This document shows positions 60,081-64,000 of a DNA stretch of 64,000 nt, in pieces. The stretch lies in contig NZ_JACHMZ010000001.1 in the NCBI RefSeq assembly GCF_014205165.1, forward strand, positions 1,276,001-1,340,000. Reading direction: 5' to 3'. Both the position numbers and the translations under genes were made by a program. Source of the DNA: Micromonospora carbonacea (GTDB lineage: Bacteria > Actinomycetota > Actinomycetes > Mycobacteriales > Micromonosporaceae). A model generated the notes under the pieces. That model had not been told where the DNA came from. It ran no database searches and saw nothing but the letters and a program-made list of their open reading frames with translations. Each line of letters begins with the position of its first letter. Positions within the stretch are counted from its first letter, which is position 1.

Positions 60081-61649
60081 TCAGAACCGGGGCGGGGTGG
60101 GGCTGGCCGGGGTGAGGACGCCGCCGGCCCGCGTACGGACGGCGTGCGCCGCAGCCGCCGCGTTGCGCACGATCGCGCCGGCGTCGTGGCTGACCATCTC
60201 CCGGTTCCGCTTCACGATCCGGCCGTCGATCAGCACGGTGTCGATGTTGGCTGGGGTGGCCGACCGCACGACGGTCGACTCCAGGTCGCCGATCGGGGCG
60301 ATGTTCAGGTCGTCCGCCCGGATCAGGACGATGTCGGCCCGCTTGCCGGGGGTGATCGAACCGGTCACCGCGTGAAGGCCGAGCGCCTTCGCGCCGTTGA
60401 TCGTGGCCATCTCGATCGCCTGCCGGAACACCACCGGCGGCAGGTCGGCGGTGTCCGTGCCCACCCACGGGATGCCCAGGTTCCAGGCCACGTTCATCGA
60501 CTCGAACATGTTGATCGGGGCGAGCGAGCTGGCGTCGAACGACAGCGAGACGGTGACCCCGGCGGCCAGCATCCGCAGCAGCTGCCCGTGGAACCCACCG
60601 GCGGTGCCGAGGCGCAGTTCGGAGTGGACGGAGAAGCTGACCGGCGCGTTCGTCCGCACCATCGCCTGCCGGTCCGCCTCGTCGAACGGCAGTGCGTGGC
60701 AGAGCAGGAAGTCCGGGCCGAGGAAGCCCATCTTCTCCAGGTCGGCGGCGTGCACCGCCGTGGTCGGTCCCTGCCCGGAGTGCACCGAGATCGGCAGCTT
60801 CCGCTTGCTGACCTCCGCCATCTCCGCCAGGAACGTCGGCAGCTGGCCGGGCCCGCGCAGGTTCACCCCGAGGTGCACCAGGCCGTCGAACGGCGACTTC
60901 TTGCCGAACCACGTGGCCGAGACCCGGTCGATGTCCGCGAAGTCGATCGGCTGGGTGGCCGGCTGGCCGTCCCGGTGGCCGTACGAGTAGCGCGCCCGCA
61001 CGAGGCCGTCGGCGTGGGCGTGCAGCTCCGCGTCGGCGTACTCCGGTCCGCGTACGTTGTGCGACCAGTTGTTGACCGTGGTGATGCCCGTGCTCGCGCA
61101 CTCGACGAGGCCGAGCAGCACGCTGTGGTAGAAATCGTCCGGCTGATACGCGGCGACGGTTGCCGACTTCGCCGCGAAGTACTCGAATCCGGTGGAGACG
61201 AAATTGCGGCCGAGGGCGCTCCACATGTGATAGTGGGTTTCGACGAAACCGGGCATCGCAATCATTTTCGACGCGTCGATGACCCGCGCGCCGCGTGCCT
61301 TCAGGTTCGGGCCGACCTGGACGATCCGCCCGTCACACACCTCGATGTCGGCCTTGGCCTGGTTGCCGATGGCCGGGTCGACGGAGACCAGCGCGGCACC
61401 CTTGATCAGGTAGTGCCCGCGTTGCGGGCGTCGGCCGGGCTTCCCGCTGGGGGCGTGCGGGCCGGGGGAGGAGGCGGCGGCCGGAGCGCCGAACGCGAGC
61501 GGGGCGATGGCGGCGGCGCCGGCGGCGGCGAGCAGCGCGCGGCGGCCGACCGAATGCGCGGGAACGGGCCGTCCGCAGTCGTCGAAAACTGTCGCTGTGT
61601 GGTCGTCGCCGTTTTCCGACGTCGACGGTGGATCTGTTGTGGGGGGCAT
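60081..61649 (-). CDS. Tat-exported metal-dependent amidohydrolase (TRZ/ATZ-like)
   Basis: 522 residues. A twin-arginine signal, VGRRALLAAAGAAAIAPLAF, lies at about residues 33-53. The amidohydrolase barrel has the metal motif GFVETHYHMW, then SVHSGQG, LLCHALPFDE and SLSFDASSL with the usual Asp position, and ends with ITPGKRADIVLIRADD, typical of the cytosine deaminase/TRZ/ATZ group. It acts on an amine or amide substrate outside the cell or at the membrane. Substrate unknown. A repeat element lies between its start and fabF, and it belongs to no obvious operon. Confidence 0.87.
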   Translation of the reverse strand: MPPTTDPPSTSENGDDHTATVFDDCGRPVPAHSVGRRALLAAAGAAAIAPLAFGAPAAASSPGPHAPSGKPGRRPQRGHYLIKGAALVSVDPAIGNQAKADIEVCDGRIVQVGPNLKARGARVIDASKMIAMPGFVETHYHMWSALGRNFVSTGFEYFAAKSATVAAYQPDDFYHSVLLGLVECASTGITTVNNWSHNVRGPEYADAELHAHADGLVRARYSYGHRDGQPATQPIDFADIDRVSATWFGKKSPFDGLVHLGVNLRGPGQLPTFLAEMAEVSKRKLPISVHSGQGPTTAVHAADLEKMGFLGPDFLLCHALPFDEADRQAMVRTNAPVSFSVHSELRLGTAGGFHGQLLRMLAAGVTVSLSFDASSLAPINMFESMNVAWNLGIPWVGTDTADLPPVVFRQAIEMATINGAKALGLHAVTGSITPGKRADIVLIRADDLNIAPIGDLESTVVRSATPANIDTVLIDGRIVKRNREMVSHDAGAIVRNAAAAAHAVRTRAGGVLTPASPTPPRF

Positions 61650-61800
61650 GCGGGAAAGCTAGGTAGCACCGATTTCCCGCTCATTGCCGGCTGGCTAGCA
61701 TCGCGTGAACCCGCTGGTCGCGACCGCATGCCGGGAAGACCGTCGCCGACCGGGACGCAGCGACGCGACCCCGCTGCCGACCGTCACCCCGGGTGCGGGT

Positions 61801-61857
61801 GTTGAGAAGGGCCCCCTGCTATGCGGAAAGCGTTAACAGGGGGCCCTTCCTTGCGCC
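61801..61857. repeat. Dispersed double-palindrome repeat, copy 8
   Basis: Plus orientation: GAGAAGGGCCCCCTGC, linker TATGCGGAAAGCGTTAAC, then AGGGGGCCCTTCCTTGCGCC. It abuts the fabF stop codon (61858-61860) directly and is well placed to end transcription of the fab genes. Confidence 0.87.
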
Positions 61858-63084
61858 TCAGGGGCGGGTGAAGACCAGGGCCACGTTGTGGCCGCCGAAG
61901 CCGAAGGCGTTGTTCAGCGCGGCGGGGATCTCCAGGTGCCGTGCCTTGTGCGCGGCCACGTCCATGTCCAGCCCGGCGTCCGGGTCGTCCAGGTTGATCG
62001 TCGGCGGGACGACGCCGTCGCGGATCGACAGGATGGTGGCGATGGACTCCAGCGCGCCGGCCGCGCCGAGCAGGTGACCGGTCATCGACTTGGTGGCGGT
62101 GAGCACCGGGTGGTCGCCGAGCGCGGCGCGCAGCGCGCCGATCTCCAGCATGTCGCCGACCGGCGTCGAGGTGGCGTGCGCGTTGACGTGCACGATGTCC
62201 TCACGTGCGATGTCGGCGTCCGCGATGGCCTTCTTGATCGCCCGGATCGCGCCCTCGCCCTCCGCGTGCGGCTGCACGATGTCGTACGCGTCGGAGGTGA
62301 TCCCCGCGCCGGCCAGCCGCGCGTACACCCGGGCGCCCCGGGCGGCGGCGTGCTCGGCGCGTTCCAGGACCAGCACGCCCGCGCCCTCGCCGAGGACGAA
62401 GCCGTCGCGGCCGGTGTCCCACGGGCGGGAGGCCCGCTCGGGCTCGTCGTTGCGGGTGGACATGGCCCGCATCGAGGCGAACCCGGCGATCGGCAGCGCG
62501 TGGATGACCGCCTCGGTGCCGCCGGCCACCACCACGTCGGCCCGGCCGGAGCGGATGATGTCCAGCCCGAGGGCGATGGCCTCCGCGCCGGTGGCGCAGG
62601 CGCTCGCCACCGTGTGCACGCCGGCCTTCGCGCCCAGCTCCAGCCCCACCCAGGCGGCGGGGCCGTTCGGCATCAGCATCGGGATGGTGTGCGGGGACAC
62701 CCGGCGGGGACCGGACGCCTCCAGGATGTCGTCCTGGGCGAGCAGGGTGGTGGCCCCGCCGATGCCGGAGCCGACGCTGACGGCCAGCCGCTCCCCATCC
62801 AGCCCGGAGCCGGCGAGGCCCGCGTCCGCCCAGGCCTGCCGGGCGGCGATGATCGCGATGGCCTCGGAGCGGTCGAGCCGGCGCATCTTCACCCTGTCCA
62901 GCACCTCGGACGGGTCGACGGCGAGCTGCGCGGCGATGCGCACCGGGAGCTGCGCCGCCCACTCCTGGGTGAGCGGACCCACCCCGGAGCGGCCGGCGAG
63001 CATGGCGTCCCAGGTCGATGCGACGTCCCCGCCCAACGGGGTGGTCGCGCCGAGCCCTGTGACGACGACGTCGGAACGACTCAT
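61858..63084 (-). CDS. fabF: 3-oxoacyl-[acyl-carrier-protein] synthase II
   Basis: 408 residues, full length for KAS II. The catalytic triad is Cys163 in VASACATGAEA, His303 in VNAHATSTPVGD and His337 in KSMTGHLLGAAG. It condenses malonyl-ACP with acyl-ACP in fatty acid elongation. It starts one base after the ACP stop, and with fabH upstream forms the fabH-acpP-fabF operon typical of actinobacteria. The stop is followed at once by a repeat that could serve as terminator. Confidence 0.96.
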   Translation of the reverse strand: MSRSDVVVTGLGATTPLGGDVASTWDAMLAGRSGVGPLTQEWAAQLPVRIAAQLAVDPSEVLDRVKMRRLDRSEAIAIIAARQAWADAGLAGSGLDGERLAVSVGSGIGGATTLLAQDDILEASGPRRVSPHTIPMLMPNGPAAWVGLELGAKAGVHTVASACATGAEAIALGLDIIRSGRADVVVAGGTEAVIHALPIAGFASMRAMSTRNDEPERASRPWDTGRDGFVLGEGAGVLVLERAEHAAARGARVYARLAGAGITSDAYDIVQPHAEGEGAIRAIKKAIADADIAREDIVHVNAHATSTPVGDMLEIGALRAALGDHPVLTATKSMTGHLLGAAGALESIATILSIRDGVVPPTINLDDPDAGLDMDVAAHKARHLEIPAALNNAFGFGGHNVALVFTRP

Positions 63085-63085
63085 G

Positions 63086-63325
63086 TCAGGACTGCGCCTC
63101 GATGTAGCTGACGGCGTCGCCCACGGTCTTCAGGTTCTGCACCTCGTTGTCGGGGATCTTGACGCCGAACTTCTCCTCGGCGGCGACCACGACCTCCACC
63201 ATCGAGAGCGAGTCGACGTCGAGGTCGTCGGTGAAGGACTTGCCCTCGGCCACGTCGTCCGGGTTCACCCCGGCGACCTCTTCGAGGATCTCGGCGAGGC
63301 CGGAGGTGATCTCGTCACGGGTCAT
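63086..63325 (-). CDS. acpP: Acyl carrier protein
   Basis: 79 residues. Ser39 in the DVDSLSMVEVVV motif is the phosphopantetheine site. Helices before and after (ITSGLAEILEEVAGV; AAEEKFGVKIPDNE) are normal for ACP. It carries the growing acyl chain between fabH and fabF products. GAGAGGA precedes the ATG. It lies between fabH and fabF in one operon; the fabF start is a single base away. Confidence 0.96.
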   Translation of the reverse strand: MTRDEITSGLAEILEEVAGVNPDDVAEGKSFTDDLDVDSLSMVEVVVAAEEKFGVKIPDNEVQNLKTVGDAVSYIEAQS

Positions 63326-63410
63326 GGTTGGTGCGTTCCTCTCCTGGGTGTGGAATCGCCGGCGGCGCGCGCCGCGCGGCGTGCGAACGGCCCCGCTGGG
63401 GCCGGACGTC

Positions 63411-64000
63411 TCAGGGGCAGCGGACGACCTGACCGGCGTAGGTCAGGCCGCCGCCGAAGCCGAAGAGCAGCACCGGGGCGCCCGAGGGCACCTCCCGCCG
63501 CTCGATGAGCTTGGACAGGGCCAGCGGCACGCTCGCCGCCGAGGTGTTGCCGGACTCGACGATGTCCTTCGCGATGATCGCGTCGGGGATGCCGAGCCGC
63601 TTGGCGATGCCGTCGATGATCCGGGAGTTGGCCTGGTGCGGCACGAACGCGGCCAGCTCGGACGGGGCGACCCCGGCCCGCTCGCAGGCCTGGAGGGCCA
63701 GCGGGGCCAGCGCGGTGGTGGCCCAGCGGAAGACCGTCTGGCCCTCCTGCTTCACGTACGGCCGCCAGCCCTCGATGCGTACGGCGTCGCTCTTGTCCGG
63801 CACCGAGCCCCAGACGACCGGGCCGACCCCGGCCGGCTCGCCCTCGGCGGTGGCGGTGACCACCGCGGCGCCGGCGCCGTCGCCGAAGATGATGCAGGTG
63901 GAGCGGTCGGTCCAGTCGGTGAAGTCGGAGAGCTTCTCCGCGCCGATGACGATCGCGTTGCGCGACGCCCCGGCCCGGATGGCGTGGTCGACGGTGCCCA
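63411..64000 (-). CDS. fabH: 3-oxoacyl-[acyl-carrier-protein] synthase III, 5' part outside the window
   Basis: The last 196 residues of KAS III. Seen are AIVIGAEKLSDFTDWTDRST followed by CIIFGDGAGA, the catalytic histidine in FVPHQANSRI, the asparagine in SGNTSAASVPLAL, and the C-terminal LLFGFGGGLTYAGQV. The active-site cysteine and the start lie beyond the right edge. It starts fatty acid synthesis by joining acyl-CoA and malonyl-ACP; branched-chain primers are usual in actinobacteria. The gene is first in the visible part of the fab operon; fabD would be expected further upstream. Confidence 0.95.
   Translation of the reverse strand, partial: GTVDHAIRAGASRNAIVIGAEKLSDFTDWTDRSTCIIFGDGAGAAVVTATAEGEPAGVGPVVWGSVPDKSDAVRIEGWRPYVKQEGQTVFRWATTALAPLALQACERAGVAPSELAAFVPHQANSRIIDGIAKRLGIPDAIIAKDIVESGNTSAASVPLALSKLIERREVPSGAPVLLFGFGGGLTYAGQVVRCP

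Overview
The window is about 64 kb of very GC-rich chromosomal DNA, dense with genes, with frequent GTG starts and GTGA/ATGA overlaps. Gene content points to an actinobacterium of the Micromonosporaceae, most likely Micromonospora. The pointers are XRE/DUF397 pairs, DUF3145, MalT-type LuxR regulators, Tat-exported enzymes, GH74-CBM2 and GH13 secreted enzymes, an actinobacterial c-di-AMP riboswitch, and a dispersed repeat of about 50 bp. The genus is inference; no rRNA or tRNA gene was seen.

Layout. 1-7.8 kb: the end of a prolyl oligopeptidase, an AvrRpt2-like cysteine protease with a partner gene, a small secreted protein, an XRE-membrane-SH3 protein, an orphan type I-E-like CRISPR array (9 repeats plus one decayed repeat, no cas genes), an XRE/DUF397 pair, and a small DivIVA-like pair. 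7.8-10.3 kb: L,D-transpeptidase and secreted alpha-amylase. 10.6-15.7 kb: a compact redox unit (di-haem cytochrome b-like membrane protein, NuoF-like iron-sulfur flavoprotein, TlpA-like thioredoxin, CcdA-like protein). 15.7-24.5 kb: serS, a MerR regulator fused to a DnaN-like clamp, a trans-acting enoyl reductase-like protein, a zinc alcohol dehydrogenase with a small partner, and a large LuxR regulator. 24.6-29.5 kb: a membrane glycosyltransferase-like protein and a GH74 xyloglucanase. 29.7-38.8 kb: small envelope proteins, a STAS protein, a SRPBCC protein, a coiled-coil peptidoglycan-hydrolase-like protein under a c-di-AMP riboswitch, a CDF transporter, a HelD/HelR-type helicase, an alpha/beta hydrolase and DUF3145. 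38.9-44.1 kb: a GH3 lipoprotein and two polyprenyl-type glycosyltransferase genes.

44.2-57.2 kb is the most interesting region. A secreted PIG-L deacetylase with a CBM9-like domain lies divergent from an eight-gene co-directional cluster. The cluster encodes a ROK regulator, an iron-type ABC importer (binding protein, ATPase, fused permease), a creatininase-family hydrolase, a TIM-barrel amidohydrolase, an argininosuccinate lyase/EDDS lyase-family enzyme and a ROK kinase-like protein. It reads as uptake plus catabolism of an amide- or C-N-containing small molecule, but the substrate cannot be read from sequence. 57.2-64 kb: a lipoprotein, a methyltransferase, a long repeat-bearing intergenic stretch, a Tat-exported amidohydrolase, and the fatty-acid genes fabF, acpP and fabH (cut by the window edge).

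Two repeat families run through the window. One is an element of about 50 bp with two GGGGCCCC palindromes: eight copies, all close to gene 3' ends, one read into the coding tail of the CcdA-like gene. The other is an intergenic element of about 300 bp seen twice, 57 kb apart.
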